Made by a program: the position numbers and the translations under genes
In this document: piece after piece, positions 17,928 through 27,016 of the stretch
Position numbering within the stretch: position 1 is the stretch's first letter
Layout of the letters: the number at the start of each line of letters is the position of its first letter
Assembly: GCA_017526745.1 (NCBI GenBank)
Contig: JAFXQX010000029.1
Location: 124,001-188,000 of the forward strand
Direction: 5' to 3'
Length of the DNA: 64,000 nucleotides
Source of the DNA: Lachnospiraceae bacterium
GTDB taxonomy: Bacteria; Bacillota; Clostridia; Lachnospirales; Lachnospiraceae
Notes under the pieces: generated by a model
Databases searched by the model: none
Told to the model about the DNA's origin: nothing
The model's input: only the letters and a program-made list of their open reading frames with translations

Positions 17928-19568
17928 ATGGGCGGCACAGTATTTTATATCTGTCTGATACTGCTGGTCCTTCTTCTCGTAATATCGTCGCTTATCCGCA
18001 CTAATGACAAAAAGAAGGCAAGAAAGCAGTATTTGCGGGATCTGTTCTGTGATCCCCAAAAGAATAATCCGTTATCTAGGCCGGCTGGCGAGCCTTCATT
18101 TCTCGGGTATCTTGCAAAGAAGCATCCCGGCAGGTTCGTGATCGACCGGATAACCGCAGAGGACCTTCAGATAGGCGATTTATTCCGGGCGATGAACCGG
18201 TGCGTTTCATTTCCCGGAATGGACATGCTTTATTCGACTTTATTTACCGATACGGGAAATGAGTCGGAAAAGTCTGTGTATGAAGAGGCAAAGCATTTTA
18301 TATCCGATAAGGAAAGTGCCATCTCATGCCTTGAGATACTGGACAGGATACCGAGGTATGCAGATACGGATGAATTTATGATCCTTGAAGGTCTGGCGGG
18401 GGCAAAAGATTCCGGCCTGGCCGCGGATCTTCTCGTTATCGTGCTCCTGATCCTGTCGCTCGTGCTTGTTTCATTCTATCCGGCCGCAGGATTTGCCGCA
18501 TTGCTGGTGATGATAGCTGTCGGTATTGCGAGTTACTTTTCCGGCAGAAGAGTGATGCTTGAGCACTTAAAGGGTGTATCCCTTTCGCTTCGTCTTATCG
18601 AGGCTGCCCGTGATCTTGCATCTTACGGCAGATGCGAGTTTTCCAGGTACGAAAGACTCACTTCCCTGTGCCGCTTTAACGGGCTGATATCCTACCGTGA
18701 CGGCACTTCATCCGACCCCTTATCGATCATACTGGATTATGTCCGTATGATCACTCATGCGGATATAATGATCTATAAGCGAAAGATCGCTAAGATCAAA
18801 AAGGAAAGAGATGAGATCTTATCCTTGTACCGTGATATCGGACATCTGGACATGTGCCTGTCGGTCGCATCGTACATTTCGTCCAAACAGTGCTGCGGCG
18901 CGTATGTAAACGACAGAAGATGCATAGAGGCCAAGCAGCTGTATCATCCGCTTATTGCGGATCCGGTGTGCAATGATATCTCAACCTACGATCCGGTGCT
19001 CCTTACCGGGTCAAACGCATCAGGGAAGTCGACCTTCCTTAAGGCTGTCGGACTTAATGTTCTTTTTGCGCAGAATTTCGGTCTTGCATTTGCCGAAAGT
19101 TTTACCGCGGGAGCCTTTCATGTATATACGTCCATGGCGGTAAGAGATGATTTAAAAGGCGGTAACAGCTATTATGTTGTCGAAGCAAGGTCGATAAAGA
19201 GGATCGTAGACGCCTCGGATTCTTTGTCGCTTTGTATAATCGATGAAGTCCTTCGAGGTACGAATACTGTTGAGAGGATAGCCGCCAGCAGCGCTTTACT
19301 GAGGTTTTTGAGCGGCAAAAACTGCCTTTGCTTTGCGGCAACACATGATCGTGAACTGTGTACTCTTTTAAATGACTGCATGGTCATGTATCATTTTACC
19401 GAAGAGATAAACGAGGATAACGTGACTTTCCCTTTCCTGTTAAAGGAAGGTGTTTCGGACAGGACAAACGCGATAAGACTGCTTGATATGCTCGGATTTG
19501 ATCAGAGCATAATCAAAACGGCTGACGGCCTTGTCGCAAGATATAAGGAAACCGGTAACTGGACATGA
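17928..19568 (+). CDS. membrane-anchored MutS-family ATPase
   Basis: The 546-residue product has an N-terminal membrane helix (5-23) and a hairpin of two more (167-184 and 187-205), then a MutS core helical region and the MutS ATPase domain: Walker A TGSNASGKS (360-368), the SMAVRDDLKGGNSYY segment and Walker B IIDEVLRGTN. It lacks the MutS mismatch-recognition domain I and its Phe-X-Glu motif, so classical mismatch repair is unlikely. Similar membrane MutS relatives are common in Firmicutes but uncharacterised. The 3' end overlaps rnhA by 4 nt, which suggests coupled expression. The role is unknown. Confidence 0.87.
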   Translation: MGGTVFYICLILLVLLLVISSLIRTNDKKKARKQYLRDLFCDPQKNNPLSRPAGEPSFLGYLAKKHPGRFVIDRITAEDLQIGDLFRAMNRCVSFPGMDMLYSTLFTDTGNESEKSVYEEAKHFISDKESAISCLEILDRIPRYADTDEFMILEGLAGAKDSGLAADLLVIVLLILSLVLVSFYPAAGFAALLVMIAVGIASYFSGRRVMLEHLKGVSLSLRLIEAARDLASYGRCEFSRYERLTSLCRFNGLISYRDGTSSDPLSIILDYVRMITHADIMIYKRKIAKIKKERDEILSLYRDIGHLDMCLSVASYISSKQCCGAYVNDRRCIEAKQLYHPLIADPVCNDISTYDPVLLTGSNASGKSTFLKAVGLNVLFAQNFGLAFAESFTAGAFHVYTSMAVRDDLKGGNSYYVVEARSIKRIVDASDSLSLCIIDEVLRGTNTVERIAASSALLRFLSGKNCLCFAATHDRELCTLLNDCMVMYHFTEEINEDNVTFPFLLKEGVSDRTNAIRLLDMLGFDQSIIKTADGLVARYKETGNWT

Positions 19569-20047
19569 GCCTTACAAAAGTAAAGATCTATACGGACGGA
19601 AGTGCAAGGGGCAATCCCGACGGTCCCGGAGGTTACGGGGTCATACTTCAATATACAGATCCGAAGGGAGTCCTTCATGAGAGCACAAAGAGTGCGGGTT
19701 ACAAGAAGACCACCAATAACCGGATGGAACTGATGGGAGTGATCAGGGGTCTTGAGAGTCTGAACCGTCCGTGCGAAGTCGAGATAATATCCGACAGCAA
19801 ATATGTTACGGAGGCGTTCAATCAGAAGTGGATCGACAACTGGCAGGCAAACGGTTGGAGGAAATCCGATAAGAAACCCGTGCTCAATTCAGATCTGTGG
19901 AAAAGACTGCTTGAGGCCGCAAAAGGCCATGATCTGACCTTTACCTGGGTCAAGGGACATAATGATCATCCAGAGAATGAAAGATGTGATAAAATGGCAG
20001 TTGAAGCAGCACTGTCATCCGATCTTCTCGATGATGAAATCTTATAG
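19565..20047 (+). CDS. rnhA: ribonuclease HI
   Basis: Degrades the RNA strand of RNA:DNA hybrids. The 160-residue product has the RNase H acidic tetrad in context: YTDGSARGNP, NNRMEL, SDSKYV and the final ERCDKMA, plus the basic-protrusion region around WIDNWQANGW seen in E. coli-type enzymes. Length is standard. The ATG overlaps the stop of the MutS-like gene (ATGA). A 53-residue membrane protein gene and thrC follow. Confidence 0.96.
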   Translation: MSLTKVKIYTDGSARGNPDGPGGYGVILQYTDPKGVLHESTKSAGYKKTTNNRMELMGVIRGLESLNRPCEVEIISDSKYVTEAFNQKWIDNWQANGWRKSDKKPVLNSDLWKRLLEAAKGHDLTFTWVKGHNDHPENERCDKMAVEAALSSDLLDDEIL

Positions 20048-20077
20048 AATATATCAAACTAATCCGGAGGTTTAAAC

Positions 20078-20239
20078 ATGATTACATTCATTAACAGCTT
20101 TCTGTCATATCTGATTCTTGTCATCATCAGTATGGCCGTAATCGTCCTTGCGGTAATCTGCGGGAAGAAACTCAGGGAAGCAAAGGATGCAAAAGAAGGA
20201 ACTGATGCGACCTCTGCCGATGAAAAGGAGAAGTCATGA
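20078..20239 (+). CDS. small single-span membrane protein upstream of thrC
   Basis: A 53-codon frame with a good ribosome-binding site (CCGGAGG, 8-9 nt upstream) encodes one membrane helix (about 7-28) followed by a charged, Lys/Glu/Asp-rich tail. Its TGA overlaps the thrC ATG (ATGA), so it is translationally coupled to threonine synthase. From memory, Lachnospiraceae often carry a similar short membrane protein just before thrC, sometimes mislabelled as a nitrogenase; that was not checked. No function is known. The start signal and coupling make it a credible gene despite its size. Confidence 0.8.
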   Translation: MITFINSFLSYLILVIISMAVIVLAVICGKKLREAKDAKEGTDATSADEKEKS

Positions 20240-21711
20240 AATACATCAGCACCAGAGGGGATAAGACAGAGTTCTCATCTTCACAGGCCGTGATAGCGGG
20301 ACTTGCAAAAGACGGAGGTTTGTTCGTACCGAAAAATCTCCCGGTACTTGATGTACCTTTGGAAGAACTTTCAAAAAAAGATTACAGAGAGATCGCATAT
20401 GAAGTTATGAAGCTCTTTTTTACGGACTATACCAAAGAGGAGCTTTGTGAATGCATCAACAGGGCATATGATAAAAAATTCGATACAGATAAGATCGCAT
20501 CTCTTGTTAAAAGGGGCGGTCAGCATTTTCTCGAACTGTTTCACGGCCCTACGATAGCATTCAAGGATATGGCGCTATCCATTCTTCCGCATCTGCTTAA
20601 GTGCGCGCTGAAAAAGAACGGTATAAATGACCGGGTACTTATCATGACCGCGACGAGCGGCGATACCGGAAAAGCAGCTCTTGAGGCTTTTGACAGCGTT
20701 GAGTCAACAAGGATTATCGTCTTTTATCCGAAAGGGGGAGTCAGTCCCATCCAGGAACGTCAGATGGTCACTCAGACCGGCGCCAACACAAAGGTTATCG
20801 GAGTAAAAGGGAACTTTGATGACTGCCAGAGCAAGGTGAAGGAGATGTTCTCCGATCCCGGACTTGCCCAGGAACTTTCTTCAAACGGGTTCAGGTTTTC
20901 CTCGGCCAATTCGATCAACATCGGACGTCTGATACCACAGGTTGTCTATTATGTGTATGCATACGTCAAGATGATGGAGGCAAACGAGATATCCGAAGGA
21001 GAGGCACTGAATTTTGTCGTTCCGACAGGAAATTTCGGAAACATACTTGCGGCATTTTATGCCAAGAAGATGGGAGTTCCCGTGGGAAAACTCGTCTGTG
21101 CCTCTAATGAGAACAAGGTCCTGTATGATTTTTTCAATACCGGGATATATGACAGGAGACGCGAATTCATACTCACAACTTCTCCTTCGATGGACATCCT
21201 GATCTCAAGCAATCTTGAAAGGCTCATCTATCACTCGCTCGGTGATGACGCCCAAAAGAATGCGGTATTGATGGACCGGCTCTTTGAAGATGGGTTTTAT
21301 GAAGTCGGGGATGCACAAAGGGAATACATGAAGGATTTTGTCGCGATCTTTGCAAACGGTCAGCAGGTATCGGATACGATAAAGCATTATTATGACAGCT
21401 GCGGATATGTTATCGATACTCATACTGCCGTTGCGGCATATGCAAATCTTAAGAATATGGAAAACGACAGAACCAAGTCTGTCGTAGTCTCTACCGCAAG
21501 CCCGTATAAGTTTACAAGATATGTTCTGTCATCGATCGATCCGTCGCTTGTCTCAGATGACGATCTTGAAATGGCATCGACACTTTACGATATATCGAAA
21601 GTTGAGATACCAAAGGCGATAAGTCTTCTCAAAGACGCCAAAGTCATCCATGACAGAGTGTGCGAAACATCTGAAATGCCTGATATGGTAAGAGAGTTCA
21701 TAAGGAACTGA
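20236..21711 (+). CDS. thrC: threonine synthase
   Basis: PLP enzyme converting O-phosphohomoserine to threonine. The 491-residue product has the PLP-lysine motif HGPTIAFKD (Lys110), the phosphate-binding ATSGDTGKAAL segment and the PTGNFGN motif. Its length and N-terminal cap match the longer fungal/E. coli-type threonine synthases. The start overlaps the small membrane protein gene by 4 nt. The stop codon directly abuts the convergent CheX-like gene with no bases and no terminator between them. Confidence 0.96.
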   Translation: MKYISTRGDKTEFSSSQAVIAGLAKDGGLFVPKNLPVLDVPLEELSKKDYREIAYEVMKLFFTDYTKEELCECINRAYDKKFDTDKIASLVKRGGQHFLELFHGPTIAFKDMALSILPHLLKCALKKNGINDRVLIMTATSGDTGKAALEAFDSVESTRIIVFYPKGGVSPIQERQMVTQTGANTKVIGVKGNFDDCQSKVKEMFSDPGLAQELSSNGFRFSSANSINIGRLIPQVVYYVYAYVKMMEANEISEGEALNFVVPTGNFGNILAAFYAKKMGVPVGKLVCASNENKVLYDFFNTGIYDRRREFILTTSPSMDILISSNLERLIYHSLGDDAQKNAVLMDRLFEDGFYEVGDAQREYMKDFVAIFANGQQVSDTIKHYYDSCGYVIDTHTAVAAYANLKNMENDRTKSVVVSTASPYKFTRYVLSSIDPSLVSDDDLEMASTLYDISKVEIPKAISLLKDAKVIHDRVCETSEMPDMVREFIRN

Positions 21712-22224
21712 TCACGACGTTTCGCAAAGGAAGAACTTGACTGTTCCATACGAGAACATTACGGGAATTACTGTTATCGACTTGTAAATGGCAAGATCGA
21801 GAGAGAAGTTCCCGTTTTGTCTTGGTGCATCGAGAGAAAGCTCGCATATGTTGTTCTTGGAAAGCATTACAACGAACAGCCCGTTGTGAAGATTCAGAAA
21901 GTCAAGTATTGCCTCACGGGCAAGCACATCAAATGATGTGATCCCCAGATGCGAATAGTGCTCGGCAAATCCGACTAAAGCTTCGTCGCGTCCCTCGACA
22001 CAGGAGTAAGCGCTCGGTACACCCGTTATCGCCTGCGACAGTTCGCACTTCCCGGAAAAATCATTGAGTATCTCTATGCTTCCCAGACTAAAATCCGGAT
22101 CGACATACATGCTTATGTTGTAAACAAGCTTTTCTATATAGGTCTTTACAAAATCAGACATATTTTCAAGCTGGCTGTAATTGGAAGCTTCCAGTATCTT
22201 GGAAACACTTTTCTTATTATCCAT
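21712..22224 (-). CDS. CheX/CheC-like chemotaxis phosphatase-fold protein
   Basis: The 170-residue product has no membrane segment. The central and C-terminal region (REAILDFLNLHNGLFVV and onward) resembles the CheC/CheX/FliY fold, in which CheX dephosphorylates CheY-P. The classical catalytic ExxN pair is not obvious to me, so phosphatase activity is uncertain. It overlaps the upstream CheY-like receiver by 8 nt on the same strand, which supports a receiver-phosphatase or receiver-adaptor pair. It could be a non-catalytic partner. Confidence 0.62.
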   Translation of the reverse strand: MDNKKSVSKILEASNYSQLENMSDFVKTYIEKLVYNISMYVDPDFSLGSIEILNDFSGKCELSQAITGVPSAYSCVEGRDEALVGFAEHYSHLGITSFDVLAREAILDFLNLHNGLFVVMLSKNNICELSLDAPRQNGNFSLDLAIYKSITVIPVMFSYGTVKFFLCETS

Positions 22225-22585
22225 CTATATTCTCCAGTATCTGTTTCAACAGTTCCTCATCTATCGGCTTCTGAACAAAATCCTTTGCTCCGGCCTTTAT
22301 CGCTTCCTTGATATGTGTCTGCGTACCTACGGAAGATACAATGACTATCTTGGTATCCGGATTGATCTCCATTATCTCACGTGTTGCGGTGACACCGTCC
22401 TTTACGGGCATCACTATATCGAGAAGTACGATCCCCGGCCTGTTGTCACGGCAGTAATTAACGCAGTCCTCACCGTTGGAGACTTCCGCTACATCCGTAT
22501 AGCCAAAATTCTCAAGTATACTGCACAGGCTCTTTCTTGCAAGTATAGAGTCATCACAGACAAGAATCTTTGTGTCCCTGTTCAT
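22217..22585 (-). CDS. stand-alone CheY-like response regulator
   Basis: A single receiver domain of 122 residues with acidic pair Asp11/Asp12, phospho-acceptor Asp56 (LLDIVMP), a Ser in the Thr position (IVSSVG) and Lys104 (QKPID). There is no output domain, so it probably works by protein contact, as CheY does. It is preceded by a strong ribosome site (CGGAGG) and a likely promoter, and is followed by the CheX-like gene with an 8-nt overlap. A link to motility is plausible but no chemotaxis operon is in the window. Confidence 0.9.
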   Translation of the reverse strand: MNRDTKILVCDDSILARKSLCSILENFGYTDVAEVSNGEDCVNYCRDNRPGIVLLDIVMPVKDGVTATREIMEINPDTKIVIVSSVGTQTHIKEAIKAGAKDFVQKPIDEELLKQILENIDG

Positions 22586-22625
22586 TTTGTAACCTCCGAA
22601 TTAATAATATTACCTTCACTATATG

Positions 22626-22653
22626 ATTTTAACATAAAAACACTGTACTTCAA
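22626..22653 (-). promoter_or_regulatory. probable promoter of the CheY/CheX-like pair
   Basis: Read on the minus strand, TTGAAG (22648-22653) and TAAAAT (22626-22631) are separated by 16 nt. Transcription would start about 35 nt upstream of the receiver ATG. Confidence 0.5.
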
Positions 22654-22720
22654 AGATTTTTGTGTATAAAATAGCACTTAAGGCGTGCTGTCTTAAGAGC
22701 AGATGATAAGGAGAATTAAA

Positions 22721-23365
22721 GTGAATAACGAAGAGGTTCTGGCACATATCGATCATACTTTGTTAAAACCGGTTTCGACCTGGGATGATATATCAAGGCT
22801 TTGTGATGAGGCGGTCAGGTATAAGACTGCAAGCGTATGCGTACCGCCGCACTACGTCAAAAGGATCAGGCAGGAATATCCCGATCTTAATATCTGTACT
22901 GTTGTGGGATTCCCGCTCGGATATGAGACATGCGAAGGAAAAGTCGCCGATGCGCAAGAGTGCATCAAAGACGGAGCGGATGAGATCGATATGGTGATAA
23001 ACATATGTGAAGTAAAGAACAAAAACTATGACTATGTCCTAAATGAGATAAAGGCACTCAGACAGGCATGTAAAGGAAAGATCCTTAAAGTCATAATCGA
23101 AACGTGTTACCTGACCGATGAGGAGAAGAGAAAAGTCTGCAAGTGCGTTACCGATGCCGGGGCCGACTATATCAAAACATCTACGGGATTCGGAACAAAC
23201 GGTGCAAAGATAGAAGATATCAGGCTGTTTAAGGAAGAGATAGGTCCGGACGTAAAGATCAAAGCTGCCGGAGACATCAGGACAAAGGCTTCGGCCGAAG
23301 AATTCATAGAAAGCGGATGCGACAGGGTAGGAGCGAGTTCTGTCGTCAGTGATATATATGGTTGA
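22721..23365 (+). CDS. deoC: deoxyribose-phosphate aldolase
   Basis: Cleaves deoxyribose-5-phosphate to glyceraldehyde-3-phosphate and acetaldehyde, the exit route for deoxynucleosides. The 214-residue product has the Schiff-base lysine motif YIKTSTGF (Lys152), the proton-relay region KVIIET (Lys123) and Asp90. An ATG at 22703 is in frame, but AAGGAG (22708-22713) lies downstream of it and 7 nt before a GTG. I therefore start at GTG 22721, which also matches family N-termini. The 3' end overlaps the peptidase gene by 8 nt. Confidence 0.95.
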   Translation: MNNEEVLAHIDHTLLKPVSTWDDISRLCDEAVRYKTASVCVPPHYVKRIRQEYPDLNICTVVGFPLGYETCEGKVADAQECIKDGADEIDMVINICEVKNKNYDYVLNEIKALRQACKGKILKVIIETCYLTDEEKRKVCKCVTDAGADYIKTSTGFGTNGAKIEDIRLFKEEIGPDVKIKAAGDIRTKASAEEFIESGCDRVGASSVVSDIYG

Positions 23366-25139
23366 AAGATTAAGAAAGATCATGTCGGATGAGGGGATAG
23401 ACTGGTTCATCGTCCGTCTTTTTGACCCTCATCTGTCCGAATACATTTCAAAATGCGACAGATATCTTACGGCTCTTTCCGGTTTTACCGGTTCGGCCGG
23501 AACTCTTCTTGTAGGTGCCGGTCAAGCTTTTTTATGGACGGATTCGAGATATTTTGTGCAGGCTTTTGCTCAGCTTTCGGGAAGCGGCATCACTTTGATG
23601 AAGTCAGGGCTTCCGGGAGTATTGTCTGTCGATGAATATCTTTCGGAGCATGTTTGGGACGGGCAGACGGTCGCGATGGATCTTATGACCGTTTCATACG
23701 ATGCATATACCGATATTCGGAGTGCACTGAGTTCAAGTGTCGAAATTAGGGACGGGAGAGCTGCCCTGAAAAGGGCCGTGCCTGATCTTCCCGGCAGGGA
23801 CTTCTCGCCTATAGTGACCATACCGGAAGAAAACTGCGGAGTAAGTGCTTCCTCAAAGCTTTCCGACGTCCGTAAAACGATAAGGAAGAAATATGCACAT
23901 GACAGAAGCTATGCTTTTATCCTGTCGGACATGACAGATATCATGTGGCTATTCAATCTTCGGGGAAGCGATGTTGAAAGTGTTCCCGTGGCATATTCAT
24001 ATGCGGTCATAACGGATATTACGGCAACACTTTACTGTGATAAGAAGAGTCTTTCAAAAGAGGCTGCTGCGCAGCTTGAAGAGACGGCTGTAAATGTAAG
24101 GCCGTACAGCTGCTTCTACGCTGATCTTGACGATATCGCCACTGATATCGTGATCGCCGACTCTCATGCCAACAACTGCAACATAGTCCAAAGGTTTGAT
24201 GAAGAGGGGATATATAAGGATTGCTGTAACTGCGATATCATAAAGAAATACATAAAAAACAGTGCCGAGATATCCGGTATGCGAAAAGCCCACACGCTTG
24301 ATGCGGTCACGATGATAAGATTCATTCGCCGTATAAAGAAAATGGCCGAGGATGGATCGCTTACGGATGAGTATATGATCGGACAGATGCTCGACCAAAT
24401 GCGACTTGAAGGCGGAGCATCATCTCTTTCGTTTAAAACGATATGTGCTTACAGGGAAAATGCTGCCGTAGTTCATTATATCGCAAAAGAGGATACGGCA
24501 AAACCGGTTAAGGCTGCCGGCTTTCTCCTTGTCGATTCCGGCGGCCAGTATAAAGACCTCGGTACAACCGATATCACAAGAACGATATCTTTGGGCAGTG
24601 TATCCGACGAGGAAAAAAAGGTATATACAACCGTGCTGAAAGGGAACTTAAGGCTGATGAATGCTGTATTTCCCCAGGGATTTAAGGGCAGCCTTCTTGA
24701 CGGATATGCTGAATCCGCCCTGTGGGATGCGGGGTATTTTTGCGGACACGGCATCGGACACGGAGTGGGTCATTACCTGTCGGTGCATGAGAGCGAAACA
24801 AGGATCTCAAGAGGAACCTCGGAGCGTGAGACCTGTTTCTTTCCGGGAGTCATAGTCAGCGATGAGCCGGGGATTTACATAGAGGGCAAATTCGGTGTAA
24901 GACTTGAAAACCTCATCCTTACGGTCTCTTCCGATGATATAGAAAATAACAGGATGTGTGCGTTCGAGCCGCTGACTTATGTCCCGTTTGACAAGGAATC
25001 GATCGATCCCTTACTTCTTGATGAGTCAGAGAAGGAAATGCTAAAGTCGTATTATAAACTTATCTCGGAAAAGATCCTACCGCTTCTTGATGAAGATGAC
25101 AGGAAATGGGCCGAGAATTACATGAAATTGCAATTTTAA
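23358..25139 (+). CDS. M24B aminopeptidase P / Xaa-Pro aminopeptidase
   Basis: Metallopeptidase removing N-terminal residues that precede proline. The product is about 593 residues, the long three-domain form of aminopeptidase P. Two creatinase-like N-terminal domains are followed by the pita-bread catalytic domain with the metal ligands in LVDSGGQYKDLGTTDITRT (two Asp), GHGIGHGVGH, the EPGIYIEG Glu and the final RLENL Glu. The ATG at 23358 overlaps the end of deoC. No separate ribosome site is visible, so coupling is likely. A GTG at 23349 is a less likely start. Confidence 0.9.
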   Translation: MVERLRKIMSDEGIDWFIVRLFDPHLSEYISKCDRYLTALSGFTGSAGTLLVGAGQAFLWTDSRYFVQAFAQLSGSGITLMKSGLPGVLSVDEYLSEHVWDGQTVAMDLMTVSYDAYTDIRSALSSSVEIRDGRAALKRAVPDLPGRDFSPIVTIPEENCGVSASSKLSDVRKTIRKKYAHDRSYAFILSDMTDIMWLFNLRGSDVESVPVAYSYAVITDITATLYCDKKSLSKEAAAQLEETAVNVRPYSCFYADLDDIATDIVIADSHANNCNIVQRFDEEGIYKDCCNCDIIKKYIKNSAEISGMRKAHTLDAVTMIRFIRRIKKMAEDGSLTDEYMIGQMLDQMRLEGGASSLSFKTICAYRENAAVVHYIAKEDTAKPVKAAGFLLVDSGGQYKDLGTTDITRTISLGSVSDEEKKVYTTVLKGNLRLMNAVFPQGFKGSLLDGYAESALWDAGYFCGHGIGHGVGHYLSVHESETRISRGTSERETCFFPGVIVSDEPGIYIEGKFGVRLENLILTVSSDDIENNRMCAFEPLTYVPFDKESIDPLLLDESEKEMLKSYYKLISEKILPLLDEDDRKWAENYMKLQF

Positions 25140-25147
25140 GGAAATTA

Positions 25148-25177
25148 TTGCGAAGAATGTCTAAGTTGGTATATAAT
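25148..25177 (+). promoter_or_regulatory. sigma-A-type promoter of pckA
   Basis: TTGCGA (25148-25153) and TATAAT (25172-25177) are separated by 18 nt. The predicted start near 25184 leaves a leader of about 50 nt with AAGGAG before the pckA ATG. Confidence 0.7.
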
Positions 25178-25232
25178 CGTCTTCGGGAAATTTTGGCAAT
25201 GTATATATATAAGAAAAGGAGTGATACTTATT

Positions 25233-26846
25233 ATGGCAAACATTGATCTGACAAAGTATGGCATCACAGGTACTACCGAGATCGTCTACAACCCTTCGTA
25301 TGAGTTACTGTATGATGAGGAGATGAAGAGCGATCTTACCGGCTATGACAAGGGACAGCTTACCGAACTTGATGCCGTTAACGTTATGACGGGTATTTAC
25401 ACCGGACGTTCTCCAAAAGACAAGTTCATCGTTGATGATGCTAAATCACACGATACTGTATGGTGGACAACTCCCGAATATCCCAACGATAATCATCCTG
25501 CGACAGAAAAGGCATGGGATGAGTGCAAGATGCTTGCGGTAAGCGAACTTTCAAACAAGAGACTCTTTGTTGTTGACGCATACTGCGGAGCCAACAAGGA
25601 TACGAGAATGGCTGTCCGCTTCATCATGGAAGTTGCATGGCAGGCTCACTTCGTAAGGAACATGTTCATCAAGCCTACTGCTGAAGAGGAAGCTTCTTTT
25701 GAGCCCAACTTCGTAGTTTATACTGCATCAAAGGCTAAGGTTGATAACTATAAGGAACTCGGCCTTAATTCAGAGACTGCGGTTCTGTTCAATGTTTCCA
25801 GCCGCGAGCAGGTTATTCTGAACACTTGGTACGGCGGAGAAATGAAGAAGGGTATGTTCTCTATGATGAACTACTTCCTTCCTCTTGACGGTATCGCTTC
25901 AATGCACTGCTCGGCAAATACCGATATGGAAGGTAAGCACACAGCCATCTTCTTCGGCCTTTCAGGAACAGGTAAGACAACTCTTTCAACTGATCCCAAG
26001 AGACTTCTCATCGGTGATGATGAGCACGGCTGGGACGACAACGGAGTGTTCAACTTCGAGGGCGGATGCTATGCAAAGGTCATCAACCTTTCAAAAGAAA
26101 ACGAGCCCGATATCTACGGCGCCATCAAGCGTGATGCTCTTCTTGAGAACGTTACTGTTGATGATGCCGGCAAGATCGATTTCGCTGACAAGTCAGTAAC
26201 GGAGAACACACGTGTTTCTTATCCGATCGAGCATATCAAGAACATCGTTAAGAATGTAAACAAGATCTCTTCAGGTCCTGCTGCAGACAACGTGATCTTC
26301 CTGTCTGCCGATGCATTCGGTGTTCTGCCTCCCGTATCGATCCTTACTCCCGAGCAGACACAGTACTACTTCCTGTCAGGATTTACTGCAAAGCTTGCGG
26401 GTACAGAGCGCGGCATCACAGAGCCCACTCCCACATTCTCGGCATGCTTCGGACAGGCATTCCTGGAGCTTCATCCTACCAAGTACGGTGAGGAACTTGT
26501 AAAGAAGATGCAGAAGTCCGGTGCAAAGGCTTATCTTGTAAATACGGGTTGGAACGGAACCGGCAAGAGGATCTCAATACCCGATACGAGAGGGATCATT
26601 GATGCGATCCTTAACGGAAGCATCAAGAACGCTCCTACCAAGAAGATCCCTTATTTTGATTTTGAAGTACCCACAGAGCTTCCCGGAGTATCCACAGAGA
26701 TCCTCGATCCCAGAGATACATATGCCGATCCTTCACAGTGGGAAGAGAAGGCAAAGGATCTTGCAGGAAGGTTCATCAAGAACTTCAAGAAGTATGAGAC
26801 GAACGCAGCAGGTAAGGCACTTGTTGCAGCTGGTCCCAAGCTTTGA
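25233..26846 (+). CDS. pckA: phosphoenolpyruvate carboxykinase (ATP)
   Basis: Interconverts oxaloacetate and PEP with ATP/ADP; in fermentative anaerobes it often runs toward CO2 fixation. The 537-residue product has the kinase P-loop GLSGTGKT (242-249), the metal-binding [10 protein letters not shown] segment (260-269) and the GRSPKDKF substrate loop near residue 58. A GTG at 25221 lies within the ribosome site, so ATG 25233 is the better start. Its own promoter precedes it and a strong terminator follows. Codons are visibly more C-ending and uniform than in neighbours, consistent with high expression. Confidence 0.97.
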   Translation: MANIDLTKYGITGTTEIVYNPSYELLYDEEMKSDLTGYDKGQLTELDAVNVMTGIYTGRSPKDKFIVDDAKSHDTVWWTTPEYPNDNHPATEKAWDECKMLAVSELSNKRLFVVDAYCGANKDTRMAVRFIMEVAWQAHFVRNMFIKPTAEEEASFEPNFVVYTASKAKVDNYKELGLNSETAVLFNVSSREQVILNTWYGGEMKKGMFSMMNYFLPLDGIASMHCSANTDMEGKHTAIFFGLSGTGKTTLSTDPKRLLIGDDEHGWDDNGVFNFEGGCYAKVINLSKENEPDIYGAIKRDALLENVTVDDAGKIDFADKSVTENTRVSYPIEHIKNIVKNVNKISSGPAADNVIFLSADAFGVLPPVSILTPEQTQYYFLSGFTAKLAGTERGITEPTPTFSACFGQAFLELHPTKYGEELVKKMQKSGAKAYLVNTGWNGTGKRISIPDTRGIIDAILNGSIKNAPTKKIPYFDFEVPTELPGVSTEILDPRDTYADPSQWEEKAKDLAGRFIKNFKKYETNAAGKALVAAGPKL

Positions 26847-26894
26847 TCCGGTAAGTCTTCGTAACAGTATCTTACAAAGAAAACATATGATAAG

Positions 26895-26932
26895 AACCCC
26901 GCAAAGGCACAAGGTGCCCAGCGGGGTTTTTT
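26895..26932 (+). terminator. intrinsic terminator of pckA
   Basis: AACCCCGC (26895-26902) pairs with GCGGGGTT (26921-26928). An inner GGCAC/GTGCC stem extends the hairpin, and a T-run ends at 26932. Confidence 0.93.
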
Positions 26933-27016
26933 ATATATCCATTAGTCCGTATTATGTGTTATAATTCCTAATTATGTTATTATTTATTTCGTTTACGACA
27001 GTTTCGGAGGAATGTT

